DNA from: Streptomyces vinaceus
GTDB lineage: Bacteria; Actinomycetota; Actinomycetes; Streptomycetales; Streptomycetaceae
Direction of reading: 5' to 3'
Assembly: GCF_008704935.1 (NCBI RefSeq)
Contig: NZ_CP023692.1
Location: 5,237,001 to 5,301,000, forward strand
Length of the DNA stretch: 64,000 bases
The position numbers and the translations under genes were made by a program. Below are positions 35,550-44,076 of this stretch, piece after piece. Below the pieces are notes generated by a model. That model worked only from the letters and a program-made list of their open reading frames with translations. It searched no databases and had not been told where the DNA came from. The stretch's first letter is position 1. Each line of letters begins with the position of its first letter.

Positions 35550-36314
35550 GTGACCGATACGGGAGCGGGCGGCGGGCAGAGCGGGCCGCGCGGGCAGGGC
35601 GGGCCGCGCGGGCAGGGCGGCCCGGGTACGGCGGAACAGAGCGCGGAGATCGGCTCGCGGCTGAACTGGCTGCGGGCCGGGGTGCTCGGCGCGAACGACG
35701 GGATCATCTCCACGGCGGGCCTGGTGGTGGGCGTGGCCGGGGCCACCACCGCGCGGGCGCCGATCCTCGCGGCGGGGGTGGCCGGACTGCTGGCGGGGGC
35801 CCTGTCGATGGCGGCGGGGGAGTACGTCTCGGTGAGCTCCCAGCGGGACTCGGAGCGGGCCGCGCTGGAGACGGAACGGCGGGAGCTGGCGGAGGACCCG
35901 GAGGCGGAGCTGACGGAACTGACCGAGCTGCTGGAGGCCAGAGGGCTGAAGCGGGAGCTCGCACGGGAGGCGGCCGTACAGCTGACGGAGCGGGACGCGC
36001 TGAGGGCGCACGCGCGGGTGGAGCTCGGGATCGACCCCGACGAACTGGTGAACCCCTGGCACGCGGCGTTCGCGAGCCTGATCGCGTTCACGGTGGGGGC
36101 GCTGCTGCCGCTGCTGGCGATCGTGCTGCCGGGGCCGTCGCAGCGGGTGCCGGTGACGGTGGCGGCGGTCCTGGCGGCGCTGACGCTGTGCGGGGTGATC
36201 AGCGCCCGCCTGGGCGGAGCCCCCGCCCCCCGGGCGATCCTGCGCAACGTCACCGGCGGCGCCCTCGCGATGGCCGTCACGTACGCGGCGGGAACCCTGC
36301 TGGGCGCGTCCTGA
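35550..36314 (+). CDS. VIT1/CCC1-family membrane transporter
   Basis: This 254-residue protein opens with a Gly/Gln/Pro-rich leader (SGPRGQGGPRGQGGPG), then the VIT signature GVLGANDGIISTAGLVVGVA and SMAAGEYVSVSSQRDSE. A charged cytoplasmic loop (ERRELAEDPEAELTELTELL) and three membrane segments follow. The family moves Fe(II) or Mn(II) out of the cytoplasm or into compartments. The GTG at 35550 is the first plausible start; the frame stays open further upstream, across the divergent phosphatase gene. Its promoter is shared with that gene. Confidence 0.9.
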   Translation: MTDTGAGGGQSGPRGQGGPRGQGGPGTAEQSAEIGSRLNWLRAGVLGANDGIISTAGLVVGVAGATTARAPILAAGVAGLLAGALSMAAGEYVSVSSQRDSERAALETERRELAEDPEAELTELTELLEARGLKRELAREAAVQLTERDALRAHARVELGIDPDELVNPWHAAFASLIAFTVGALLPLLAIVLPGPSQRVPVTVAAVLAALTLCGVISARLGGAPAPRAILRNVTGGALAMAVTYAAGTLLGAS

Positions 36315-36357
36315 GGGCCCGGACGCCGGCCGGGCCCGATCCGCCGGACGCGGACGC

Positions 36358-36407
36358 GCCGCGGGGCGGCGGGGCTGCACCAGCCGCGGGGCGGCGGGGC
36401 TGCATCA
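36358..36407. repeat. 25-base tandem duplication upstream of the epimerase gene
   Basis: Two 25-base copies, 36358-36382 and 36383-36407, differ at one base (C to T). The repeat ends 8 bases before the epimerase start codon and so sits in its leader. Confidence 0.8.
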
Positions 36408-36414
36408 TGGGGGC

Positions 36415-37308
36415 ATGCGCATCGCGATCACCGGTTCCAGCGGGCTCATCGGGCAGGCACTCGTACGGTCCCTCCGGGCCGACGGGCACGAGGTGGTGCG
36501 CTTCGTACGGCGTACGCCCTCCGCGCCCGACGAGGCCGAGTGGGATCCGCGGCGCGGCCACGTCGACCCCGCCGGTCTCGCCGGCTGCGGGGCCGTGGTC
36601 CACCTCGCCGGCGCCGGGGTCGGCGATCACCGCTGGACCGCCGCGTACAAGAAGGAGATCCGCGACAGCCGGGTCGCGGGCACCGACGCCATGGCCCGGG
36701 CGATCGCCGCGCTCGACGCGCCGCCCGCCGTCTTCGTCTGCGGCAGCGCCATCGGCTACTACGGCGACACCGGCGACCGTGCCGTCGACGAGCACGCCCC
36801 GGCCGGACAGGGCTTCCTGCCCGAGGTCTGCGTCGAGTGGGAGGCGGCCGCCGCCCCCGCCCAGCTGGCCGGCGTACGGACGGTCTTCGCCCGGACCGGA
36901 CTGGTCGTCGCCGCCGAGGGCGGGGCCTGGGGCAAGCTGTTCCCGATCTTCAAGGCCGGGCTCGGCGGCCGGCTCGGCAACGGCCGCCAGTACTGGTCCT
37001 TCATCTCCCTGCACGACGAGATCGCCGCCCTGCGGCACGCCGTCGACACTCCGGACCTGTCCGGCCCCCTCAACCTCACCGCCCCCGAACCGCTGACCAA
37101 CCGCGAGGTCACCGCCGCGATGGGCCGCGTCCTGCACCGGCCGACCCTGCTCCCCGTACCGGCCCCCGCCCTGCGCCTCGCCCTCGGTGAGTTCGCCGGG
37201 GACGTGATCGGCAGCCAGCGCGTGCGCCCCACCCGGCTGTTGGAGTCCGGCTTCACCTTCCGGCACCCGGACATCGAGGGGTCGATCCGCGCCGCACTGG
37301 CCGAATAG
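36415..37308 (+). CDS. TIGR01777-family NAD-dependent epimerase-like protein (YfcH/SulA type)
   Basis: This 297-residue short-chain dehydrogenase-like protein has the Rossmann motif ITGSSGLIG at residues 5-13, VVHLAGAGVGDHRW, the family's SAIGYYGDTGD, and a C-terminal DUF1731-like segment (PVPAPALRLALGEFAGDVI, then GFTFRHPDIEGSI). The family has no proven reaction. Its ribosome binding region (GGGGG) follows the tandem duplication at 36358-36407. Neighbours do not suggest a pathway. Confidence 0.92.
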   Translation: MRIAITGSSGLIGQALVRSLRADGHEVVRFVRRTPSAPDEAEWDPRRGHVDPAGLAGCGAVVHLAGAGVGDHRWTAAYKKEIRDSRVAGTDAMARAIAALDAPPAVFVCGSAIGYYGDTGDRAVDEHAPAGQGFLPEVCVEWEAAAAPAQLAGVRTVFARTGLVVAAEGGAWGKLFPIFKAGLGGRLGNGRQYWSFISLHDEIAALRHAVDTPDLSGPLNLTAPEPLTNREVTAAMGRVLHRPTLLPVPAPALRLALGEFAGDVIGSQRVRPTRLLESGFTFRHPDIEGSIRAALAE

Positions 37309-37464
37309 CCCGGCGCTCCCGCCCCCGTGCGACCGTCTGTGACCCGGGTGCGACCGGTGTGCGACCGGAGCCGCCCGTAATACCCGACCGAACTCGGGTT
37401 CCCCTGGAGCCCGTTGGGGGAAGGAGGATTCCCACACAGCCGCGCCGACCTCGGGGAGGGGCAC

Positions 37465-38721
37465 GTGCTCACCAGCTCGCACCGCACCGCACAGCACGCG
37501 GACGTCGTCATCGTAGGAGCCGGGGTCTCAGGACTCGCGGCGGCGCACCACCTGATCGCCGCAGGGGTCACGGTCACCGTCCTGGAGGCGGCCGACGATC
37601 CCGGCGGCCGGATGGCCACCGAGCACGTCGACGGATTCCGGCTGGACCGGATCGGACAGTTGCTCAACACCTCGTACACCGAACTCGACCGGACCCCCGG
37701 CCTGTCCGGCCTGGTCCTGCGCCCCTTCGCGCCCGGGGTGCTCATCCACACCGACGGCCGGCAGCTGCGCGCCGGGGCCCTGACCCCGGCCCGCGCACTG
37801 GCCAGCGGGTCCTTCGACCAGGCCCGGCTCAGCGCGTACCTCGGCCGGCTCGCCGCCCTGCCGGTGGAACGCGTACTGGCCCGCCCCGAGCGCACCGCAC
37901 TCGCCGCCCTGCGCTCCCGGGCCCTCGGCGCGACCCTGCGCCCCCTGCTCACCGCGCTCCTGCGCGATCCGGAGCTCACCACCTCCAGCCGGGTCGCCGA
38001 CCTGGCCCTGCGCACCTTCGCCCGCGGCCGGATCGCCGTGCCCGAGGGCGGGGCCGCCACCCTGCCCGAACTCCTCGCCTCCACCCTGCCGCCCGGCACG
38101 GTGCGCACCGGGGTCCGGGTCCGGTCGGTGGCGACCAAACTGGTCACCACCGAGGAGCACGGCGACTTCAGCTGCCGCTCCGCCGTCCTGGCCACGAACG
38201 CCCGGGCCGCCGCCGAACTGCTGCCAGGGCTGCGGGTGCCCGCCTTCCACGAGGTCACCGTCGTCCACCACGCCACCGCCGCCCCGCTCCCGTGGGACGG
38301 CTCGCTCCTGCTCGACGGGGATCCGCGCTGGCCCGTCGCCCACACCGCCGTGATGAGCGCGGTCGACCCGACGCGGGCCCCGGCCGGCCGGAGCCTGGTC
38401 ACCACCACCGTGCTCGGCCCGCCGCCCCCCGCCCGTACGGTCGCCTCGCGCCTGGCCCGCCTGTACGAGACCGGCACCCGCGACTGGGAGCTGCTGGCCG
38501 TCCACCACACCCCCGAGGCCGTCCCCGCGATGCCGCCGCCGTACGACCTGCGCCGGCCGGTCCGGGTCCTGGCCGGGCTGTACGTCTGCGGCGACCACCG
38601 CGACTCCAACACCGTCCAGGGGGCCCTGCACTCGGCCCGCCGCGCCGCCACCGCCGTCCTGCGCGACTTCGGCATCCGGCTCCCGGCGAGCGCGGAGCCC
38701 GCGGTACGGGCGGTGGCCTGA
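37465..38721 (+). CDS. FAD-dependent oxidoreductase, phytoene dehydrogenase/amine-oxidase-like
   Basis: This 418-residue flavoprotein has the dinucleotide motif VVIVGAGVSGLAAAHHLIAA, the second signature VLEAADDPGGRMAT, and the C-terminal FAD motif VCGDHRDSNTVQGALHSARR. It may desaturate or oxidise a lipid-like or amine substrate; nothing nearby names it. The GTG at 37465 is preferred because GGAGG lies 5 bases upstream, although the frame opens 17 codons earlier. It is convergent with the TPR regulator gene. Confidence 0.9.
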   Translation: MLTSSHRTAQHADVVIVGAGVSGLAAAHHLIAAGVTVTVLEAADDPGGRMATEHVDGFRLDRIGQLLNTSYTELDRTPGLSGLVLRPFAPGVLIHTDGRQLRAGALTPARALASGSFDQARLSAYLGRLAALPVERVLARPERTALAALRSRALGATLRPLLTALLRDPELTTSSRVADLALRTFARGRIAVPEGGAATLPELLASTLPPGTVRTGVRVRSVATKLVTTEEHGDFSCRSAVLATNARAAAELLPGLRVPAFHEVTVVHHATAAPLPWDGSLLLDGDPRWPVAHTAVMSAVDPTRAPAGRSLVTTTVLGPPPPARTVASRLARLYETGTRDWELLAVHHTPEAVPAMPPPYDLRRPVRVLAGLYVCGDHRDSNTVQGALHSARRAATAVLRDFGIRLPASAEPAVRAVA

Positions 38722-38736
38722 GAACCACCACGGACC

Positions 38737-38765
38737 GGGCCCGGTTCCCCCGCGGAACCGGGCCC
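38737..38765. terminator. Bidirectional terminator
   Basis: GGGCCCGGTTCC (38737-38748) and GGAACCGGGCCC (38754-38765) form a perfect 12-base stem with a 5-base loop between two convergent genes. Confidence 0.85.
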
Positions 38766-38785
38766 ACGCCCGTGCCCTCACGCGC

Positions 38786-40252
38786 TCACGACAGCGCCGC
38801 CACCCGGTCCCGGTAGGTCCGCACCGCCGAAGCGTCCCGGTACGGCTCCAGCCGCCGCTCGAAGTCCCGTACGTACTCCACCGCGCGCACCGACCGCATC
38901 TCCATCGCCTGCTGCGCCGCCTCCGCGCCCAGCGCGCACGCCTGGTCCAGCTCGCCCAGCCCCAGCCGCGCCGTCGCCAGCACCACCCGGCAGAACAGCC
39001 GCGAGCGCGCGAACCCGGGCGCCCGCAGCTGGAGCGAGCGCTCCGCGTGCTGCGCCGAGGCCCGGTACTGCTGGAGGTCCCGGTGGCAGTGCCCGAACTC
39101 GTCCGCCAGCTGCCCCTCGTCGAACAAGCGCGCCCAGTGCGGTACGTCGTCCCCCGGCCGGGCCGCGCCCAGCGCCCGCTCGGCGCGCACCAGCGAGGCC
39201 GTCGCCGCCCGCACCTCGCCCAGCACCGCGTGCCCGCGCGCCTCCGCCGAGTGCAGGAGCGCCTGTACCACCGGCGGCGGCCCCGAGCCGACGCCCTGCT
39301 GGGCGACGCGGGCCAGCTGCACCGCCTCCCGGCCGTGGCCGAGGTAGACCGCCTGCCGGCTCATGGTCACCAGCACGTACGAGCCGTACGGCCGGTCACC
39401 GGCGGCCTGCGCCAGCCGCAGCGCCTGCACGAAGTAGCGCTGGGCGAGCCCGTGCGCGGCGATGTCGTACGAGGTCCAGCCCGCGAGCCGGGTCAGGTCG
39501 GCCGCGGCCGAGAAGAGCCGGCGCCCGGTGGTCTCCCCGTAGGTGCCGCGCAGCATCGGCTCGGCCTCGTGCTCCAGGTAGCGCACCAGGGCCTGCCGGG
39601 CGTGCCCGCCGCCGTAGGTGTGGTCCAGGGTCCGGAACAGCTCGCTCACCGAGCGCAGCGCCGCGATGTCCCCGCTCGTCACCCGCTGGCCCGGACCCCG
39701 GTCGATCTGCCGCTGCCGGGGCACCGAACCGCGCCCCTGCACCGGGACGCGGGCCTCGCCGGCGGCTGCGGCCGCGGCAGCGGCCGCCGGGTCCGCGCCG
39801 CGGCCCACGCGCTCGTCGGCGCGCCCGATGAGCCAGTCCCGGCTGGGCACGACCAGACCGGCCGGGGTGAACGCGATCTTCCGCAGCTCGGCGTGGGAGC
39901 CGGAGTCCTTGCGCCACAGGCCGCTGGCGATGTCGACGGCCTCCTCCGGGGTGGCCGCGAACTCCAGCCCGGCGTAGACGGGCGCGCAGGCGTCCAGCCC
40001 CAGGTCCTGCGCGGAGAGCCTGCGGCCCAGGCGCCGGGTGAAGACCTCGGCGATCAGCGCCGGGGTGGTCCCGCGCGGCTGCTGCCCGCGCAGCCACCGG
40101 GTCACGGAGGTCTTGTCGTACCGCAGATCGAGACCGTGCTCCAGGCCGAGCTGGTCGACGCGGCGGGCCAGACCGGCGTTGGAGAACCCGGCTTCCGCGA
40201 TCAGCGCCGCGAGCTGCCGGTTGGGGACGCGCTGGGCAGGTCGTTCCGTCAT
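38786..40252 (-). CDS. NsdA-type regulator with helix-turn-helix and TPR-like region
   Basis: This 488-residue protein has an N-terminal helix-turn-helix-like region (NRQLAALIAEAGFSNAGLAR, then YDKTSVTRWLRGQQPRGTTP), a variable Ala-rich linker with nine consecutive alanines near residue 165, and a C-terminal helical repeat region (ALRLAQAAGDRPYGSYVLVT, ALLHSAEARGHAVLGEVRAA) like TPRs. It resembles NsdA-type proteins that restrain antibiotic production and sporulation in Streptomyces. Which paralogue it is cannot be told. The ATG at 40250-40252 begins the conserved part. A nested inverted repeat lies 62 bases upstream. Confidence 0.85.
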   Translation of the reverse strand: MTERPAQRVPNRQLAALIAEAGFSNAGLARRVDQLGLEHGLDLRYDKTSVTRWLRGQQPRGTTPALIAEVFTRRLGRRLSAQDLGLDACAPVYAGLEFAATPEEAVDIASGLWRKDSGSHAELRKIAFTPAGLVVPSRDWLIGRADERVGRGADPAAAAAAAAAGEARVPVQGRGSVPRQRQIDRGPGQRVTSGDIAALRSVSELFRTLDHTYGGGHARQALVRYLEHEAEPMLRGTYGETTGRRLFSAAADLTRLAGWTSYDIAAHGLAQRYFVQALRLAQAAGDRPYGSYVLVTMSRQAVYLGHGREAVQLARVAQQGVGSGPPPVVQALLHSAEARGHAVLGEVRAATASLVRAERALGAARPGDDVPHWARLFDEGQLADEFGHCHRDLQQYRASAQHAERSLQLRAPGFARSRLFCRVVLATARLGLGELDQACALGAEAAQQAMEMRSVRAVEYVRDFERRLEPYRDASAVRTYRDRVAALS

Positions 40253-40306
40253 CGGCTCCACGGTTTCCTGACGTGACGGACCGGAGTCCCGGCCCTGTGA
40301 ACGGCG

Positions 40307-40356
40307 TGAATGTAGCGGCGAACGCCGCTCATGCCGCCCCCTCTGTCCCACATTCA
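40307..40356. promoter_or_regulatory. Nested inverted repeats between the TPR regulator and the zinc-ribbon gene
   Basis: AGCGGCG-AA-CGCCGCT (40314-40329) is a perfect inverted repeat. The outer pair TGAATGT (40307-40313) and ACATTCA (40350-40356) is also perfect. The site lies in a 173-base divergent gap and is a candidate for autoregulation. Confidence 0.4.
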
Positions 40357-40425
40357 TCCGATCGTGTGCAGAATCGGTAGGGCGCTTTACGGACCGACCC
40401 CCTCCGTCCGCGTACGCTGCGCGAC

Positions 40426-40767
40426 ATGACCCGCAGGCCCACCCGGGCGGAACCCCCCGCCGACGACGCCGTACGACTGCCCGCACCGCTGCCCGCGCCC
40501 GAGCTGACCGAGGCCGAGTGCCGGCGCTGCGGCACGTACATCGCGGGGCTCGACGGGCGGTACGCGTGCGGTGTGTGCGGCTGGGTCAACGACCACTCGG
40601 AGGGCCACCGGCGGCTGCCGACGGCCGACGAGGACCCGGACCGGCCGGCGGCCCGCGGCCGGGCCCCCAAGCCGAGGCCGCTGCCGCTGGGCCCGCCGGA
40701 CGGCCCGCTGCCCGGCCCCCTGCCCGGCCCGCCGGGCCCCGCCGGCCCCTCGCCGACGGGCCACTGA
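40426..40767 (+). CDS. Small zinc-ribbon-like protein
   Basis: This 113-residue protein has two CxxC pairs 13 residues apart (CRRCGTYIAG, then YACGVCGWVNDH), as in a rubredoxin-like or zinc-ribbon fold. The C-terminal half is Pro/Gly-rich (PLGPPDGPLPGPLPGPPGP) and probably unstructured. There is no good ribosome binding site. It lies 76 bases upstream of lipB on the same strand. The function is unknown; a nucleic-acid or protein-binding role is possible. Confidence 0.7.
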   Translation: MTRRPTRAEPPADDAVRLPAPLPAPELTEAECRRCGTYIAGLDGRYACGVCGWVNDHSEGHRRLPTADEDPDRPAARGRAPKPRPLPLGPPDGPLPGPLPGPPGPAGPSPTGH

Positions 40768-40843
40768 GGGGGCGGATTCCGGCCGCCGTACCCTTGGCTG
40801 GTGCGATACGTGCACACGGCAGGTTCAACGAGGAGGCGCTGCG

Positions 40844-41641
40844 GTGGCTGAGCTTGGGTTTGTCCATCTGGGCTTCGGACCCGATTACGTCGAGTACACC
40901 CAGGCCTGGGAGGAGCAGCGGCGCGTCCACGCCGCGCGCTTCGCGGACGAGATCGGCGACACCTGCCTCCTGCTGGAACACCTGCCCGTGTACACGGCCG
41001 GGCGGCGCACCGCCGACAGCGAGCGCCCCCTGGACGGCACCCCCGTGGTGGACGTGGACCGCGGCGGCAAGATCACCTGGCACGGCCCGGGCCAGCTGGT
41101 CGGCTACCCGATCATGAAGCTGCCCCGTCCGGTCGACGTGGTCGCGCACGTGCGCCGGCTGGAGGAGGCGCTGATACGCACCGCCGCCGAGTTCGGCCTG
41201 GAGACCACCCGCGTCGAGGGCCGCTCCGGGGTCTGGGTCCTGGGCGACCCGGTCGAGGACCGGCCGAAGCTGGGCGGGCTCTCCCTCGACTTCGACCCGC
41301 GGCTGACGGACGAGGAGTTCGACCCGCGTCTGAACGGGCCCGAGTACGCCCCCTCCAACGCGGGCCAGCGCCGCGAGGACCGCAAGCTGGCCGCCATCGG
41401 CATCCGCGTCGCCAAGGGCGTCACCATGCACGGCTTCGCGATCAACGTGAACCCGGACAGCACCTGGTTCGACCGGATCATCCCGTGCGGGATCCGGGAC
41501 GCCGGTGTGACCTCGCTCTCGTACGAACTGGGCCGCGAGGTCACCATCGCCGACGTGCTGCCGGTCATCGAACGCCACCTGAAGGACGTACTGGAGCAGG
41601 CCGAACTGCGGCCGCGGGAGATCGAGCCCGCCGCGGGCTGA
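40844..41641 (+). CDS. lipB: Octanoyltransferase (lipoate biosynthesis)
   Basis: This 265-residue enzyme moves octanoate from acyl-carrier protein to lipoyl domains of 2-oxo acid dehydrogenases. The family motif RGGKITWHGPGQLVGYPI is present, as are the catalytic lysine in IGIRVAKGVTMHG and the cysteine in IPCGIRDAGVTSL (residue 215). The GTG at 40844 has AGGAGG at 7 bases; the frame is open further upstream but that part overlaps the zinc-ribbon gene. The acyl-acceptor domains are encoded in this window by sucB. lipA follows 110 bases later. Confidence 0.96.
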   Translation: MAELGFVHLGFGPDYVEYTQAWEEQRRVHAARFADEIGDTCLLLEHLPVYTAGRRTADSERPLDGTPVVDVDRGGKITWHGPGQLVGYPIMKLPRPVDVVAHVRRLEEALIRTAAEFGLETTRVEGRSGVWVLGDPVEDRPKLGGLSLDFDPRLTDEEFDPRLNGPEYAPSNAGQRREDRKLAAIGIRVAKGVTMHGFAINVNPDSTWFDRIIPCGIRDAGVTSLSYELGREVTIADVLPVIERHLKDVLEQAELRPREIEPAAG

Positions 41642-41751
41642 CGACCGGGGGAATGCGGCCGGTCACCGCCAGGTTGGCCGACGTAAGAGCGTATGAAATT
41701 ACGGGCGTACCCTGGTGGGCGCCGAAGAATCGAAGTCACAGGGAGCCGGTC

Positions 41752-42699
41752 GTGTCCGCAGTCGCACCCGACGGACGCAAGATGCTGCGCCTGGAGGTCC
41801 GTAACAGCCAGACCCCCATCGAGCGCAAGCCCGAGTGGATCAAGACCCGGGCGAAGATGGGTCCCGAGTACACGAAGATGCAGGCCCTGGTGAAGGGCGA
41901 AGGACTGCACACCGTGTGCCAGGAAGCCGGCTGTCCCAACATCTACGAATGCTGGGAGGACCGCGAGGCCACCTTCCTCATCGGTGGCGACCAGTGCACC
42001 CGGCGCTGTGACTTCTGCCAGATCGACACGGGCAAGCCCGAGGCCCTGGACCGGGACGAGCCGCGCCGCGTCGGCGAGTCGGTCGTCACGATGGACCTGA
42101 ACTACGCCACGATCACGGGCGTCGCGCGCGACGACCTGGCCGACGGCGGTGCCTGGCTGTACGCGGAGACCGTGCGCCAGATCCACCAGCAGACGGCGGG
42201 CCGCGAGGGCGGCCACACCAAGGTCGAGCTGCTGGCCCCCGACTTCAACGCGGTCCCGGAGCTGCTGGAGGAGGTCTTCGCCTCCCGCCCCGAGGTCTTC
42301 GCGCACAACGTGGAGACGGTGCCGCGGATCTTCAAGCGGATCCGCCCCGGCTTCCGCTACGAGCGCTCGCTCGACGTGATCCGCCAGGCCCGCGCCTACG
42401 GCCTGGTCACCAAGTCGAACCTGATCCTGGGCATGGGCGAGGAGCGCGAGGAGGTGTCGGAGGCGCTGAAGGAGCTGCACGAGGCCGGCTGCGAGCTCAT
42501 CACCATCACCCAGTACCTGCGGCCCTCCCCGCGGCACCACCCCGTCGAGCGCTGGGTGAAGCCGGCCGAGTTCGTGGAGCTGGCGAAGGAGGCCGAGGAG
42601 ATCGGCTTCTCCGGCGTGATGTCGGGCCCGCTGGTCCGTTCGTCCTACCGTGCGGGGCGCCTGTACACCCAGGCGATGGAGAAGCGCAGCCGAGCCTGA
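41752..42699 (+). CDS. lipA: Lipoyl synthase (radical SAM)
   Basis: This 315-residue enzyme inserts two sulfurs into the octanoyl chain made by LipB. It has the auxiliary cluster cysteines in CQEAGCPNIYECW (from residue 56), the radical-SAM motif CTRRCDFC at residues 82-89, and the C-terminal serine in VRSSYRAG. The GTG at 41752 follows GGGAG by 6 bases. The frame is open upstream into the lipB end but that stretch is not family-like. The 110-base gap may carry its own promoter. Confidence 0.97.
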   Translation: MSAVAPDGRKMLRLEVRNSQTPIERKPEWIKTRAKMGPEYTKMQALVKGEGLHTVCQEAGCPNIYECWEDREATFLIGGDQCTRRCDFCQIDTGKPEALDRDEPRRVGESVVTMDLNYATITGVARDDLADGGAWLYAETVRQIHQQTAGREGGHTKVELLAPDFNAVPELLEEVFASRPEVFAHNVETVPRIFKRIRPGFRYERSLDVIRQARAYGLVTKSNLILGMGEEREEVSEALKELHEAGCELITITQYLRPSPRHHPVERWVKPAEFVELAKEAEEIGFSGVMSGPLVRSSYRAGRLYTQAMEKRSRA

Positions 42700-43074
42700 G
42701 CGCAGGTTGAGGGCTCGTCCGAGGCACGAGGACGGGCACTCGGCCGGAGCGGTGGCGAGGCGGAGCTCGACCGAAGGCGCGGAGAAGCGCGCATCGGTGT
42801 GACGCGCGCTACTGTGCGGACTGTGTGAACTCACGCACAAAGTCTTACCAACGGGTAACACCGCATCGACGCGGCCCCTAGGCTCTCTGTACGGAGAGTC
42901 CGGCGGGCCGCGTAAATGTTTCATCACCGTTTGACCGAGCGGTCATGCCCTGGTAACACCAGTCAGTGACGATGGCTCCACGCACCGCGCACACCGGCGC
43001 ACACCACCGCCGCGCGCCGCCGTGCGCCCCAGACCGTCCCCGAACCGCCCAGCACCGTGAAAGGGATCGACATC
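42700..43074. promoter_or_regulatory. Intergenic region after lipA with a candidate promoter
   Basis: This 375-base gap contains no credible gene. TTGACC (42931-42936) and TAACAC (42954-42959) are 17 bases apart, a fair sigma-HrdB type promoter. The first overlaps an inverted repeat, TGACCG-AG-CGGTCA (42932-42945). They precede the small gene at 43075. CTCTC/GAGAG near 42893-42908 is a weak hairpin. Confidence 0.4.
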
Positions 43075-43272
43075 ATGCAGGCCGCGCCCGTACGCGCCAT
43101 TGCCATTCCGTCGTTCACCGACGCCTTCCGGGGCTTCGAGTCGCTGCTCATGAGCGGCGCCCGCCGCAACGCGTGGAGCGCCGTCCTGGAGGACCGCCGC
43201 AGGGCCAAGGACCGGGTCGAAACCGAGCACGTACTCGAGGCCGCGGCCACCCGGACCCCGCAGGCCACGTAA
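43075..43272 (+). CDS. Small conserved protein of unknown function
   Basis: This 65-residue protein (MQAAPVRAIAIPSFTDAFRG, then RRNAWSAVLEDRRRAKDRVE) has a helical, basic C-terminal half. An upstream in-frame GTG (43057) exists, but AAAGGG lies at ribosome-binding distance from the ATG at 43075. It is 10 bases upstream of the DUF4191 gene and probably co-transcribed with it. Streptomycetes carry a similar short gene between lipA and glnA. Confidence 0.65.
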   Translation: MQAAPVRAIAIPSFTDAFRGFESLLMSGARRNAWSAVLEDRRRAKDRVETEHVLEAAATRTPQAT

Positions 43273-43282
43273 ACTTCGCTCT

Positions 43283-43981
43283 ATGGCGAGGAAGTCAAAC
43301 GCAGAGACTGCTGCGAACCCCGGGCGACTGAAGCAGATCGCCCTGACGTACAAGATGACGCGCAAGGCCGACCCGAAGGTCGGTCTGATCGTCGCGGGCG
43401 TGGGAATCGTCACCTTCGGTGTCTTTCTTGCGATCGGCTTCCTGATCGACCACCCGGTCTACCTGGGCATCCTGGGCTTCCTGGTGGCGTTCCTCGCGAT
43501 GGCGATCGTCTTCGGGCGACGGGCCGAGCGGGCTGCCTTCGGGCAGATGGAGGGACAGCCGGGTGCGGCCGCGGCCGTACTGGACAACGTGGGACGGGGC
43601 TGGACGACCACCCCGGCCGTCGCGATGAACCGCAGCCAGGACATCGTCCACCGGGCCGTGGGCAAGGCCGGCGTCGTACTGATCGCCGAGGGCAACGCGA
43701 ACCGCGTGAAGCCGATGCTCGCCGCGGAGAAGAAGAAGCTGTCCCGGATCATGCCGGACATCCCGGTCCACGACTTCATCGTGGGCACCGGCGAGGGCGA
43801 GGTCCCGCTGAAGAAGCTCCGTACGACGCTGCTCAAGCTGCCGCGCGTACTGACCGGTCCGCAGATCACGCAGGTCAACGACAAGCTGCGGGCCATGGGC
43901 GATCTCATGAGCAACATGCCGCTGCCGAAGGGCCCCATGCCCAAGGGCATGCGGATGCCGCGCGGCGGAAAGATGCGCTGA
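43283..43981 (+). CDS. DUF4191 membrane protein
   Basis: This 232-residue protein has a basic N-terminus (RLKQIALTYKMTRKADPKVG), two membrane segments near residues 33-75, and a C-terminal cytoplasmic domain (VGRGWTTTPAVAMNRSQDIV). It ends in a Met/Pro/Lys-rich tail (MPLPKGPMPKGMRMPRGG). The family is actinobacterial and its function is not established. A very long perfect palindrome follows the stop. Confidence 0.9.
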   Translation: MARKSNAETAANPGRLKQIALTYKMTRKADPKVGLIVAGVGIVTFGVFLAIGFLIDHPVYLGILGFLVAFLAMAIVFGRRAERAAFGQMEGQPGAAAAVLDNVGRGWTTTPAVAMNRSQDIVHRAVGKAGVVLIAEGNANRVKPMLAAEKKKLSRIMPDIPVHDFIVGTGEGEVPLKKLRTTLLKLPRVLTGPQITQVNDKLRAMGDLMSNMPLPKGPMPKGMRMPRGGKMR

Positions 43982-44002
43982 TGCGCTGACCCGCTTTTCG
44001 TA

Positions 44003-44058
44003 TACGAGACGGGGGCGCCCCCCGAGCCGGCCGGCTCGGGGGGCGCCCCCGTCTCGTA
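44003..44058. terminator. 56-base perfect palindrome, bidirectional terminator
   Basis: Every base of 44003-44030 pairs with 44058-44031, giving two 28-base arms with no loop bases in between. It lies between convergent genes (stops at 43981 and 44077). In RNA the central CCGGCCGG-like bases must open to form a loop. Confidence 0.85.
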
Positions 44059-44076
44059 CGCCTGGTGCCCCGAGGA

